Shown one piece after another: positions 24,593-33,357 of a DNA stretch of 38,161 bases (its first letter is position 1; each line of letters begins with the position of its first letter). Origin of the DNA: Lachnospiraceae bacterium (GTDB taxonomy: Bacteria; Bacillota; Clostridia; Lachnospirales; Lachnospiraceae); contig CAAFZP010000068.1 in assembly GCA_900767585.1 (NCBI GenBank), forward strand, positions 1 to 38,161. Direction: 5' to 3'. The position numbers and the translations under genes were made by a program. Under the pieces are notes generated by a model. It ran no database searches and was not told the origin of the DNA. It saw nothing but the letters and a program-made list of their open reading frames with translations.

Positions 24593-25579
24593 ATGGGAAC
24601 AATGCTAGAACTTGCAAATGAGATTATAGGTGGTAGAAGAATCACAAAGAACGATGATCTGTCTATATTCCTGACATGTGATTTAGATGAGCTGCGGGAA
24701 GGCGCAGACAAGATCCGGGAATATTTTATCGGTGAGGATGTAGACTTATGCTCGATCATCAATGGCCGGAGCGGAAGATGTCCGGAGGATTGCAAGTTCT
24801 GTGCACAGTCGGCACACAATCATACCAATTGCGAAGTGTATGATTTCTTAGATGAGGAGAAAATCATAGAGGCATGCCGTTTTAACGAGGAACATGGGGT
24901 ACACCGGTTCTCAATCGTGACAAGCGGACGCGCGCTGACCGGAGAAGAATTCGAGAAGGCAATCCATGCATATGAGCGGATGCATAAGGAATGTAAGATT
25001 GACCTTTGCGCGTCGATGGGATTTTTGACACCGGAGCAGCTGCATCGTCTGCATGAGGCGGGTGTGACAAGCTACCATCATAATATCGAGACTTCGAGAA
25101 GAAACTTCCCGAATATCTGTACCACACATACTTATGATCAGAAGATCGAGACATTAAAGGCAGTTAAGGCAGAGGGCATGTGTCCTTGCTCCGGCGGCAT
25201 CATCGGTATGGGCGAGACATGGGAAGATCGTCTGAGCATGGCAGTGGATCTGGCAGAGGCAGGTGTGGAGTCTATCCCGATCAATGCATTGATGCCGATC
25301 AAGGGAACACCGCTCGAAGATCGTGAGTCTCTGACCGAGGATGATATCCTTCGTACGATTGCATTTTTCCGTTATATCAACCCAGAGGCAAATATCCGTC
25401 TGGCAGCCGGACGCGCCCTTCTGACAAATGATGGTGAGATCGCATTCCAGTCTGGTGCATCTGCAACGATCACAGGAGATATGCTGACAACCGTTGCCTG
25501 CGCAACAATCGCGAGCGATAAGGAAATGCTGGCAAAGCTTGGAAGAAATGCAACACCGGATTATGTTAAAGAAAAATAG
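24593..25579 (+). CDS. bioB: Biotin synthase
   Basis: A 328-residue radical-SAM enzyme converting dethiobiotin to biotin. The SAM-cluster motif is CPEDCKFC (C63, C67, C70), followed by AQSAHN. Later motifs are SGGIIGMGETWEDR, ALMPIKGTPL and ANIRLAAGRALL, the last with the Arg expected near the second cluster. AAGGAGA precedes ATG 24593. No other bio gene lies nearby. A solitary bioB suggests salvage of dethiobiotin or a scattered pathway. The 138-base upstream gap shows no clear promoter or BirA-type operator to me. Confidence 0.95.
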   Translation: MGTMLELANEIIGGRRITKNDDLSIFLTCDLDELREGADKIREYFIGEDVDLCSIINGRSGRCPEDCKFCAQSAHNHTNCEVYDFLDEEKIIEACRFNEEHGVHRFSIVTSGRALTGEEFEKAIHAYERMHKECKIDLCASMGFLTPEQLHRLHEAGVTSYHHNIETSRRNFPNICTTHTYDQKIETLKAVKAEGMCPCSGGIIGMGETWEDRLSMAVDLAEAGVESIPINALMPIKGTPLEDRESLTEDDILRTIAFFRYINPEANIRLAAGRALLTNDGEIAFQSGASATITGDMLTTVACATIASDKEMLAKLGRNATPDYVKEK

Positions 25580-25653
25580 TCTGCGTGATTGTTCCATATG
25601 CGCAGTATATTCACAAACGGTTGATACTTGAAAAATCTTATCAAATAGAGAAC

Positions 25654-25701
25654 TTGACAAATACCCCCTACCGGTATATATTATATACCCATAGGGGGTA
25701 T
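25654..25701 (+). promoter_or_regulatory. csoR promoter with overlapping copper-repressor operators
   Basis: The promoter is TTGACA (25654-25659), 17 bases, TATATT (25677-25682). ATACCCCCTA (25661-25670) is perfectly inverted as TAGGGGGTAT (25692-25701). Within it lies TACCC-N5-GGGTA (25686-25700), close to known CsoR operators; a second, TACC-N7-GGTA, occupies the -35/-10 spacer. Autoregulation by CsoR is the straightforward reading. Confidence 0.8.
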
Positions 25702-25708
25702 TTGATGT

Positions 25709-26041
25709 ATGGAAGAAAATAAAGAAAATAATAAAGAAGAAAAGAATTGTCCTTGCTGTTCAGGGAAACATAAAGAACGACAGGAAAAAGAGAAAAAGGA
25801 TCTGATGAACCGTCTGAAGCGAATCGAAGGACAGGTGCGTGGCATCGAGAACATGCTGGAGAAGGATGCATATTGTACGGATGTATTGATACAGGTGTCT
25901 GCGGTCACATCCGCACTCAACAGCTTCAATAAGGTAATGCTCGCAAACCACGTAAAAACCTGTGTGGCCGATAACATCCGCCAGGGAAACGATGAAGTTA
26001 TTGATGAGCTGGTATCACTTTTACAAAAACTGATGAAGTAA
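25709..26041 (+). CDS. csoR: CsoR-family copper-sensing repressor
   Basis: A 110-residue all-helical DUF156 repressor. The Cu(I) ligand triad is present: C56 (DAYCTDV), H81 and C85 (ANHVKTC). The conserved RLKRIEGQVRGIENML is the DNA-contacting and oligomer helix. The N-terminus has an extra Cys cluster (C14, C16, C17) and a Lys/Glu-rich stretch. The ligand set fits CsoR and not RcnR or CstR. It overlaps no gene; copA follows after the structured element. The SD is GGGGG within the operator, ten bases before ATG 25709, so operator and SD share bases. Confidence 0.93.
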   Translation: MEENKENNKEEKNCPCCSGKHKERQEKEKKDLMNRLKRIEGQVRGIENMLEKDAYCTDVLIQVSAVTSALNSFNKVMLANHVKTCVADNIRQGNDEVIDELVSLLQKLMK

Positions 26042-26057
26042 TATGAACAAACTATAT

Positions 26058-26209
26058 ATGAGTTGTTTGGAATTACCAAATCGAAAGCAGACCGTTGAAG
26101 CACGCTGGTACTTAACGAGTAACGGCTTGACGTTGCGAGTTTAGTATCCATTGCGTGCTGAACCGAGCGAGAGCGTGTCTGCGTAGATTGGTAATTCCAT
26201 ACAACTCAT
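26058..26209 (+). ncRNA. Structured palindromic element, copy B (between csoR and copA)
   Basis: The outer stem is ATGAGTTGT 26058-26066 with 26201-26209, and TGGAATTACCAA 26068-26079 with 26188-26199. Then GCAGAC 26087-26092 pairs with 26177-26182. The inner stem pairs GCACGC 26100-26105 with 26153-26158, TGG with CCA (26148-26150), TAC with GTA (26144-26146) and AAC with GTT, and the apical stem AACG 26121-26124 with CGTT 26131-26134. Blocks identical to copy A include CTTAACGAG, GAGTTTAGT and GAGCGAGAGCG. The element ends about four bases before the copA SD. Its outer arms share no sequence with copy A. Confidence 0.8.
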
Positions 26210-26228
26210 GGGAAAGGTGATGAATACG

Positions 26229-28511
26229 ATGGAACAATACAAAGTGAAGGGTATGAGCTGCGCCGCCTGCAGCGCGCGTGTTGAGAAAGCAGTCTCTGCG
26301 GTGGATGGCGTGACAAATTGTACCGTGAGCCTGCTTACCAATTCGATGAGCGTGGAAGGAACGGCAGATGCAGCGACCATCATCCGGGCGGTTGAAAAAG
26401 CCGGCTATAAAGCATCGAAGATGAAAGCCGGAAAACAGTCCGGCGGTGCGGCGGATGAAGAAGACGCACTCAAAGACACCGAGACACCATTGATGCGGAA
26501 ACGTCTGATCGCATCGGTAGTTCTTCTGATCCCGCTCATGTATGTGTCGATGGGACATATGATGTGGAACTGGCCGTTGCCACCGTTTTTCGAGGGCAAT
26601 CACGTAGCGATGGGACTTGTACAGCTTCTGTTCACGGTTGCGATCATGGTCGTAAACCAGAAGTTCTTCGTAAATGGTTTCAAGGGACTCATACACCGGG
26701 CACCGAATATGGACACGCTTGTTGCACTTGGCTCTGCAGCATCGTTTATCTATAGTGTGTATGCACTGTTTGCAATGACCGATGCGGTTGTTAAGGGACA
26801 GGACGAAATGGTTATGCGTTACATGCATGAGTTTTACTTTGAATCCGCGGCGATGATTCTCACACTCATTACTGTGGGTAAGATGCTTGAGGCAAAATCA
26901 AAGGGCAGGACGACCGACGCATTAAAGGGATTGATGAAGCTGGCACCGAAGACCGCAGTTTTAGTGAAAGATGGTGTGGAGCAGACGGTACCAATTGAAC
27001 AGCTTCATATCGGCGATTTATTTGCAGTCCGTCCGGGCGAGAATATTCCGGTGGATGGATTTGTCAAAGAAGGAAACAGTGCGGTCAATGAATCTGCGCT
27101 GACCGGCGAGAGTATTCCGGTCGATAAGAATCCGGGTGATCCGGTATCGGCGGCGACGCTTAACCAGTCCGGCTATCTGCTTTGTGAGGCAACGCGGGTC
27201 GGTGAGGATACGACGCTGTCGCAGATTATCCATATGGTCAGTGATGCAGCGGCAACGAAAGCGCCGATTGCGAAGGTAGCAGATAAAGTATCCGGTGTAT
27301 TTGTACCGGTCGTGATCGGTATCGCCATCGTGACATTTGTGATCTGGATGCTTGTAGGAAGACCGGTAGGATATTCGCTTGCAAGAGCGATTTCCGTTTT
27401 GGTTATCAGCTGTCCGTGTGCACTTGGACTTGCAACTCCGGTTGCCATCATGGTTGGAAATGGTGTGGGTGCAAAGCATGGAATCCTGTTTAAGACAGCT
27501 GTTTCTCTGGAGGAAACAGGCAAGGTACAGATTGTGGCACTCGATAAGACCGGTACGATCACGAAGGGCGAACCACGTGTGACAGATATCTATCCGGTTG
27601 GCTGTGAGGAAGCGTATCTGATGCATGCCGCATATGCATTAGAACAAAAAAGCGAGCATCCGCTTGCGAAGGCGATTATCGCATGGGGCGATGCGAACAA
27701 CCAGACAGAAGCAGGTGTCGGGGAGTTTCAGGCAGTTTCCGGAAATGGTCTGATGGGCGTCCGCGATGGAAAGCATCTGCAGGGCGGAAACTGGAACTAT
27801 ATTTCCGGGCAGATCAGGATAGCAAAAGAGGAAGAAACTGAACTTCGGAAGCAGGCAGAGGTCTATGCATCCGAAGGAAAGACACCATTATTCTTCGCGG
27901 AGGATGGCAAGATCCTTGGAATGGTGGCAGTTGCCGATGTGATGAAGGAGGACAGCCCGGAAGCAATCGCGGAGCTTAAAAATATGGGTATCCATGTTGT
28001 CATGCTGACCGGTGATAACGAACAGACCGCACAGGCAATCGGCAAGCAGGCAGGTGTCGATGAAGTGATCGCAGGTGTGCTTCCGGATGGTAAGGAGGCT
28101 GTGATAACCAATCTGCAGAAGAAAGGAAAGGTTGCGATGGTCGGCGATGGCGTGAATGATGCTCCGGCACTCACACGTGCAGATATGGGTATCGCCATCG
28201 GGGCAGGAACCGATATTGCCATCGATGCGGCGGATGTCGTGCTGATGAAGAGCCGGTTATTGGATGTGCCTGCAGCAATCCGGCTTAGCCGGGCGACCTT
28301 GCGGAATATCCACGAGAACCTCTTTTGGGCATTTATTTACAATATTATAGGAATCCCGCTTGCCGCAGGTGCGTGGGTTCATTTATTTGGCTGGACATTG
28401 AATCCGATGTTCGGCGCAGCAGCGATGAGTCTGTCAAGCTTTTGTGTTGTGACCAATGCGCTTCGTCTGAATCTGTTCAAATTCGGAAAGAAGCAGCGGG
28501 AGACAGCATAG
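26229..28511 (+). CDS. copA: Cu(I)-exporting P1B-type ATPase
   Basis: A 760-residue copper export pump. It has an N-terminal HMA domain with GMSCAAC (C11, C14), a run of membrane helices and the actuator motif LTGES. The membrane site is CPC (C395-C397, typical of Cu(I)). The phosphorylation motif DKTGTIT has the acceptor at D439, followed by HPLAKA and the hinge GDGVNDAP. The start is placed at ATG 26229, with AAGGTG about nine bases upstream; the in-frame ATGs at 26208 and 26220 lack a usable SD. It is separated from csoR by a structured element and followed by a small HMA protein, forming a copper-homeostasis cluster. Confidence 0.96.
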   Translation: MEQYKVKGMSCAACSARVEKAVSAVDGVTNCTVSLLTNSMSVEGTADAATIIRAVEKAGYKASKMKAGKQSGGAADEEDALKDTETPLMRKRLIASVVLLIPLMYVSMGHMMWNWPLPPFFEGNHVAMGLVQLLFTVAIMVVNQKFFVNGFKGLIHRAPNMDTLVALGSAASFIYSVYALFAMTDAVVKGQDEMVMRYMHEFYFESAAMILTLITVGKMLEAKSKGRTTDALKGLMKLAPKTAVLVKDGVEQTVPIEQLHIGDLFAVRPGENIPVDGFVKEGNSAVNESALTGESIPVDKNPGDPVSAATLNQSGYLLCEATRVGEDTTLSQIIHMVSDAAATKAPIAKVADKVSGVFVPVVIGIAIVTFVIWMLVGRPVGYSLARAISVLVISCPCALGLATPVAIMVGNGVGAKHGILFKTAVSLEETGKVQIVALDKTGTITKGEPRVTDIYPVGCEEAYLMHAAYALEQKSEHPLAKAIIAWGDANNQTEAGVGEFQAVSGNGLMGVRDGKHLQGGNWNYISGQIRIAKEEETELRKQAEVYASEGKTPLFFAEDGKILGMVAVADVMKEDSPEAIAELKNMGIHVVMLTGDNEQTAQAIGKQAGVDEVIAGVLPDGKEAVITNLQKKGKVAMVGDGVNDAPALTRADMGIAIGAGTDIAIDAADVVLMKSRLLDVPAAIRLSRATLRNIHENLFWAFIYNIIGIPLAAGAWVHLFGWTLNPMFGAAAMSLSSFCVVTNALRLNLFKFGKKQRETA

Positions 28512-28561
28512 GAGAGGTTGACATTCTATATAAATTCATGTAGTTTAAGGAGGAAAACAAA

Positions 28562-28813
28562 ATGGAACAGATTATTGCAAAAATCGATGGTATGATGTGT
28601 GGTATGTGCGAGTCGCATATGAACGACATGGTAAGAAATAATTTCAAGGTGAAGAAAGTCACTTCTTCCCATGCGAAGAAAGAGACCGTGATCGTAGCGG
28701 AGGAAGGCTTCGATGATGCAAAATTCACGGAAGAAGTCGAGAAGCTTGGTTACAAGGTGCTTGGCATCGAGCATCAGCCGTATGAGAAGAAAGGGTTATT
28801 TCACAGAAAATAG
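28562..28813 (+). CDS. Small HMA-domain protein (CopZ-like metallochaperone)
   Basis: An 83-residue single heavy-metal-associated domain with GMMCGMCESHM (C13, C16) and a basic C-terminal tail (YEKKGLFHRK). It probably binds Cu(I) in the cytosol and passes it to CopA or CsoR, as CopZ does. The MCGMC loop differs slightly from the common MxCxxC of CopZ, so metal preference is inferred from context. AAGGAGG lies ten bases before ATG 28562. A TTGACA at 28517 has no good -10, so co-transcription with copA is favoured. Confidence 0.85.
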   Translation: MEQIIAKIDGMMCGMCESHMNDMVRNNFKVKKVTSSHAKKETVIVAEEGFDDAKFTEEVEKLGYKVLGIEHQPYEKKGLFHRK

Positions 28814-28823
28814 AAACGAGTAG

Positions 28824-30122
28824 ATGAACGCGGGAAAGAAACTTAGAAAGTTCATATTTTTAAATGTATTTGCGATGATGGGTATGTCGTGCTACATCCT
28901 CGCAGATACATTTTTTATCTCCGTGGCAAATGGAACCCTTGGTATTGCGGCATTGAATCTGACACTGCCGGTTTATGGGTTGTTATTTGCCATTGGTTCG
29001 TTAATCGGGATTGGTTCCGCAACGCGGTATTCGCTTTGTAAGATGACCGATAATGAGACATCGAAGCTGTATTTCTCGAATGCGTTGATGTTTGCGGTTC
29101 TGATCGGAATCGGATTTACTCTGCTTGGGTATTTCTTTCCGGCTTCGATTTTGAAGCTGATGGGAGCGGATGCGGATATCCTGTCGATCGGAACGGAATA
29201 TCTGCAGATTGCGATGCTTTTTTCCCCATTTTTTATTGCAAACTATACCTTTACTGCGTTTGTAAGAAATGATAATGCACCGAATATTGCGATGGCGGCA
29301 ACGTTGCTTAGCAGTTTGTTTAATATTGTGTTTGATTATATATTTATGTTCCCGATGCATATGGGAATGCGTGGTGCGGCACTGGCAACCGGCGTGTCAC
29401 CGGTCATCAGCATCGGTATCTGCATGATTCATTATCTATCGAAGAAAAATACGATCGTGTTTAAGTGGCATCTGCCGAGCTTCAAACTGCTTGCATCCGC
29501 GGCAAGCCTTGGTGTTGTGGCGTTTGTCGGTGAGATTGCGAACAGTATCACAACACTTGTATTTAATTTTATTCTGCTTGCATTATCCGGAAATAATGCA
29601 GTTGCCGCATACGGTGTGATTGCGAATATCGCACTGGTCGGAACAGCAATCTTTAATGGTGTATCGCAGGGCTTACAGCCGCTTGCGAGTACGTCTTACG
29701 GACAAGGTGACAAAGAGGATGTCAAGAAGATCCTGCGGCAGTCACTCGTGATTGCAGTCATCCTGTCAATCGTGCTTGTGTCTGCAGTGTGGGTGTTCGC
29801 ACAGGGACTGGTCGGCATCTTCAATAGCGCACAGTCGGCGGAGTTAGCGAAGCTTGCCGTGCCGGGACTTCGGATTTATTTCTTAGGGTTCTTAGTGGCG
29901 GCGGTCAATATCGTGCTGGCGGGATTTTTCAGTGCGACCGGGCAGGCACTTGCATCTTCCCTGATCGCAGTATCGCGCGGTATTGTTGTGATCAGCCTGA
30001 TGGCATTCGTGTTGTCAGAGATGTTCGGTGTAACTGGTGTCTGGATGGCATTTCCGGTTACAGAGGTCGTGACATTTGGAATCGCAATGGGAATTCAGGG
30101 TGTGAGTAAAAGGAATGAATAG
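28824..30122 (+). CDS. MATE-family efflux transporter
   Basis: A 432-residue inner-membrane protein with about twelve hydrophobic segments in two homologous halves, typical of Na+/H+-coupled multidrug and toxin extrusion proteins (DinF/NorM-like). It begins KKLRKFIFLNVFAMMGMSCYILADTFF, and the 'ALNLTLPVYGLLFAIGSLIGIGSATRYS' part matches the first-half signature. The substrate is unknown. It starts ten bases after the HMA gene and has no strong SD, so translational coupling is likely. A link to metal resistance is only positional. Confidence 0.9.
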   Translation: MNAGKKLRKFIFLNVFAMMGMSCYILADTFFISVANGTLGIAALNLTLPVYGLLFAIGSLIGIGSATRYSLCKMTDNETSKLYFSNALMFAVLIGIGFTLLGYFFPASILKLMGADADILSIGTEYLQIAMLFSPFFIANYTFTAFVRNDNAPNIAMAATLLSSLFNIVFDYIFMFPMHMGMRGAALATGVSPVISIGICMIHYLSKKNTIVFKWHLPSFKLLASAASLGVVAFVGEIANSITTLVFNFILLALSGNNAVAAYGVIANIALVGTAIFNGVSQGLQPLASTSYGQGDKEDVKKILRQSLVIAVILSIVLVSAVWVFAQGLVGIFNSAQSAELAKLAVPGLRIYFLGFLVAAVNIVLAGFFSATGQALASSLIAVSRGIVVISLMAFVLSEMFGVTGVWMAFPVTEVVTFGIAMGIQGVSKRNE

Positions 30123-30131
30123 GAGTGGCAT

Positions 30132-31040
30132 ATGACATTACAACAGCTACGGTATGCAGTGACAATTGCAGATATGAAGTCGATGAACAAGGCGGCGAGC
30201 GAGCTTTTTGTATCGCAGCCCGCATTATCGAATACAATTCATGATTTAGAGGAAGAATTACAGATAGAGATCTTTCTGCGGACGAACCGCGGTATCGTTG
30301 TGACAACCGAGGGAGAAGAGTTCTTAAGCTATGCTAGACAGATGGTGGAGCTGCAGCAGATGATGGAAGAAAAATATATGGGTGCTGCAGAACACAAGCG
30401 GAAGTTCAGCGTATCCATGCAGCATTATTCCTTCGCAGTGGAGGCATTCATCAAGCTGGCGCGGAATTTTTCGCTGGACGAGTATGAACTTGCTGTGCAT
30501 GAGACGAAGACCGGTGAGGTCATCGAGAATGTCAAGAACTTCCGGAGTGAGCTTGGCATCCTGTATCTGAACAGCTTCAACCAGAAAGCCATGCAGAAGG
30601 TATTTGATGCAAATGAACTGGAGTTTAAACCATTGTTTGACTGTGCGGTTTATGTGTATATCGCAAGTGGACATCCGCTTGCAGGGAAGGCGTCCATTTC
30701 CTTCTCGGATTTAGAACCGTATCCGTGTCTGTCATTTGAGCAGGGCAATAAGAATTCCTTTTATTTTGCGGAGGAGGTATTAAGCAACCTCGAATATAAA
30801 CAGACGATCAAGGCGGACGACCGTGCGACGATGTTAAATCTGATGACAGGGTTAAACGGCTACACCTTATGTTCCGGTATTATCTGTGAGGAATTAAACG
30901 GCGATGGCTATACGGCAGTACCATTTGCAGCCGAGGAGACGATGACAATCGGGTATCTGAAACGGAAGGGAATCCCGCTCAGCCATCTTGGAAGTCGCTA
31001 TATTGAGATCTTGAAGCAGTATGAGAAGCACTGCAAATGA
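30132..31040 (+). CDS. LysR-family transcriptional regulator
   Basis: A 302-residue regulator with an N-terminal winged HTH (LQQLRYAVTIADMKSMNKAASELFVSQPALSNTIHDLE, residues about 2-40) and a two-lobed effector domain from about residue 90. AGGAG lies six bases before ATG 30132, nine bases after the MATE stop, so the two are co-transcribed. LysR genes are more often divergent from their targets; here it could regulate its own operon with the MATE gene, or the nifS-nifU genes that follow. The effector is unknown. Confidence 0.9.
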   Translation: MTLQQLRYAVTIADMKSMNKAASELFVSQPALSNTIHDLEEELQIEIFLRTNRGIVVTTEGEEFLSYARQMVELQQMMEEKYMGAAEHKRKFSVSMQHYSFAVEAFIKLARNFSLDEYELAVHETKTGEVIENVKNFRSELGILYLNSFNQKAMQKVFDANELEFKPLFDCAVYVYIASGHPLAGKASISFSDLEPYPCLSFEQGNKNSFYFAEEVLSNLEYKQTIKADDRATMLNLMTGLNGYTLCSGIICEELNGDGYTAVPFAAEETMTIGYLKRKGIPLSHLGSRYIEILKQYEKHCK

Positions 31041-31073
31041 AATTTATTCTCATTATAAATGAGGGTGGTTTCG

Positions 31074-31102
31074 TTGACTTTTGAAACATGTCTGATTATA
31101 AT
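31074..31102 (+). promoter_or_regulatory. Promoter of the nifS-nifU operon
   Basis: TTGACT (31074-31079), a 17-base spacer and a perfect TATAAT (31097-31102). The leader is about 35 bases. A small CTCAT/ATGAG dyad (31050-31064) lies upstream of it. Confidence 0.8.
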
Positions 31103-31145
31103 TTTTCATGGACAAAAGTAAAGAATTAAGGAGGCATTCATAGCA

Positions 31146-32330
31146 ATGAGTGAGTTGATTTATTTAGATAATGCGGCGACAACGAAAGTTGCACCGGAAG
31201 TATATGACGCAATGAATCCGTATTTCGAAGAGTACTATGGAAATGCGGCAAGTGTATACCGCTTTGCCGGCGAGAGCAAGAAAGCGGTGGAAGATGCCAG
31301 AAAGGAAGTTGCGGATTTCCTTGGCGCAAAGCCAAATGAGATTTATTTCACGGGTGGCGGAAGCGAGTCGGATAACTGGGCTTTGAAAGGAATCGCATTT
31401 TCCCAGAGAAAAAAAGGAAAACATATCATCACGTCTGCCATCGAACATCATGCAATCCTGCATACATGCGAGTATCTAGAGAAGCTTGGTTATGAGATTA
31501 CGTATGTCGGCGTGGATGAAAATGGTATCATCAAATTAGATGAGCTTGAAAAATCAATCCGTGAGGATACAATCCTGATTTCAGTGATGTTTGCAAATAA
31601 CGAGATCGGAAGCATCCAGCCAATCAAGGAGATTGGTGAGATTGCGAAGAAGCATAAGATTCTGTTCCATACAGATGCGGTACAGGCATATGGACATGTG
31701 CCAATCAATGTGGATGAATGCCATATTGATATGCTTTCTGCCAGCGGTCATAAGATCAACGGACCAAAAGGAATCGGTATCATGTACCTTAGAAATGGTG
31801 TGCAGATTGAGTCCTTTGTCCATGGTGGTGCACAGGAGCGTGGAAAGCGGGCCGGTACACACAATACACCGGGTATCGTAGGATTTGGTCGTGCAACGAT
31901 ACTTGCAAAAGAGAAGATGCAGGCACGTATGGAATATGAGACAAATTTGCGTGATTATCTGATCAAGCGTGTCTTAGATGAGGTTCCATATACGAAGTTA
32001 AATGGCGACAAGGTAAAACGTCTGCCGAACAACGTAAACTTCAGCTTCCGGTTCATCGAGGGTGAGTCACTTCTGATCATGCTTGACCAGAAGGGCATCT
32101 GTGCATCCAGTGGTTCCGCATGTACATCCGGATCACTCGATCCATCGCATGTATTGCTTGCCATCGGTCTGCCGCATGAGATCGCACACGGATCACTTCG
32201 TCTGACACTTTCCGATGAGACAACAAAGGAAGAAATCGACTATACAGTGGAGGCAATCAAGACAGTTGTAGAGCGTCTGCGCAGTATGTCACCGCTTTAC
32301 GAGGACTTCGTAAAGAAGAACAAGCAGTAA
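31146..32330 (+). CDS. nifS: Cysteine desulfurase (NifS/IscS type)
   Basis: A 394-residue PLP enzyme that takes sulfur from cysteine as a persulfide for Fe-S clusters and thio-modification. It has the PLP Lys K203 (SGHKINGPKG), HxxH-type EHHA near 100-103 and the catalytic Cys C326 in SSGSACTSGS. The Ser/Thr-rich loop after the Cys (group I) fits delivery to a NifU scaffold. The strong AAGGAGG lies upstream of ATG 31146. It pairs with nifU 42 bases on, and could also feed the rhodanese-TtcA system at 23312. Confidence 0.94.
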   Translation: MSELIYLDNAATTKVAPEVYDAMNPYFEEYYGNAASVYRFAGESKKAVEDARKEVADFLGAKPNEIYFTGGGSESDNWALKGIAFSQRKKGKHIITSAIEHHAILHTCEYLEKLGYEITYVGVDENGIIKLDELEKSIREDTILISVMFANNEIGSIQPIKEIGEIAKKHKILFHTDAVQAYGHVPINVDECHIDMLSASGHKINGPKGIGIMYLRNGVQIESFVHGGAQERGKRAGTHNTPGIVGFGRATILAKEKMQARMEYETNLRDYLIKRVLDEVPYTKLNGDKVKRLPNNVNFSFRFIEGESLLIMLDQKGICASSGSACTSGSLDPSHVLLAIGLPHEIAHGSLRLTLSDETTKEEIDYTVEAIKTVVERLRSMSPLYEDFVKKNKQ

Positions 32331-32372
32331 GTTCATACACGGGATACTGATTATATTTAGGAGGTAATGACG

Positions 32373-32840
32373 ATGAGTCAGATTATAGATTATAGTGAAG
32401 AGGTTATGGAACACTTCACCAACCCAAGAAACGTAGGAGAAATCGAGAACGCCAGCGGTGTCGGTACAGTCGGAAATGCGAAATGTGGAGATATCATGCG
32501 TATTTACCTCGATGTCGATGACAACCAGATTATCCGTGACTGCAAGTTCAAGACATTTGGCTGCGGCGCAGCAGTTGCAACAAGCAGTATGGCAACGGAG
32601 ATGATCAAGGGCAAGTCTATTCAGGAAGCATTGAAGCTTACGAATAAGGCAGTTATGGAAGCACTTGGTGGGCTGCCACCGGTCAAGGTACACTGTTCTC
32701 TGCTTGCAGAGGAAGCGGTTCATGCAGCACTCTGGGATTATGCACAGAAGCACAACATCACGATCGAAGGCTTAAAGCCACCGGTGAATGATATCGATGA
32801 GACCGAAGCTTTCTACGAGATGCCGGGTGCAAATGATTAG
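32373..32840 (+). CDS. nifU: Fe-S cluster scaffold NifU/IscU (N-terminal-type)
   Basis: A 155-residue scaffold that builds [2Fe-2S]/[4Fe-4S] clusters from NifS sulfur. The three ligand cysteines are C38 (AKCGD, with D40), C64 (FGCGAA) and C108 (VHCSLLAE). It lacks the C-terminal Nfu domain of long NifU proteins, and ends with an acidic tail (DIDETEAFYEMPGAND). AGGAGG lies eight bases before ATG 32373; the in-frame ATG 32367 is too close to that SD. Confidence 0.94.
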   Translation: MSQIIDYSEEVMEHFTNPRNVGEIENASGVGTVGNAKCGDIMRIYLDVDDNQIIRDCKFKTFGCGAAVATSSMATEMIKGKSIQEALKLTNKAVMEALGGLPPVKVHCSLLAEEAVHAALWDYAQKHNITIEGLKPPVNDIDETEAFYEMPGAND

Positions 32841-32917
32841 AAATTGAATTCTATGAGAAGGCTTGCCACAGACGATTATTATTGATTTACCGGGGATAGA
32901 TATATGGGAGGAAATCT

Positions 32918-33355
32918 GTGATTTATACAAGTATGACAATCAAAGCAATGAAGCTTGCTTACAAAGCACACGAAGGTCAGGTGGACAGAAGTGGTGTGCC
33001 GTATATCTTTCATCCGATTCATCTGGCAGAACAGATGGATGAGGAGATAAGCTGTACGGTGGCACTTTTGCACGATGTCGTAGAAGATACGGAAGTCACA
33101 CTTGCGGAGTTAGAACAGGAGTTTCCTCCGACTGTAACGGAAGCTGTGCATCTGCTGACGCACGATAAATCCGTTGATTATTATGAGTATGTCCGGAAAT
33201 TGAAACCGAATGCGGTTGCAAAGAAAGTAAAACTCGCAGATCTCGCGCATAATTCTGATGAGGTCCGCTCGAAAGCGGCCGGCTGCTCCGAAAAGCAGAT
33301 TCTGCATTGGAGAGAGAAGTACAGCCGGGCAAAAGAAATATTGTTATCTGAATAA
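32918..33355 (+). CDS. Small HD-domain hydrolase resembling MESH1/SpoT hydrolase domain
   Basis: A 145-residue single-domain protein with the RelA/SpoT-type hydrolase signature: FHPIHLAEQM (H32), ALLHDVVEDTEVT (H52-D53, E56-D57) and KLADLAHN. No synthetase, TGS or ACT domain is present, so it looks like a stand-alone small alarmone hydrolase removing pyrophosphate from (p)ppGpp, or from another nucleotide. It begins with GTG 32918, with GGGAGG six bases upstream. It lies 77 bases after nifU and converges, two bases apart, with the LacI-type gene. No terminator separates the two. Confidence 0.8.
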   Translation: MIYTSMTIKAMKLAYKAHEGQVDRSGVPYIFHPIHLAEQMDEEISCTVALLHDVVEDTEVTLAELEQEFPPTVTEAVHLLTHDKSVDYYEYVRKLKPNAVAKKVKLADLAHNSDEVRSKAAGCSEKQILHWREKYSRAKEILLSE

Positions 33356-33357
33356 AA

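Noticed and set aside
28517..28545. Promoter for the small HMA gene (TTGACA at 28517)
   Set aside because: At 17 bases the -10 would be TAGTTT, a poor match. Co-transcription with copA is simpler.
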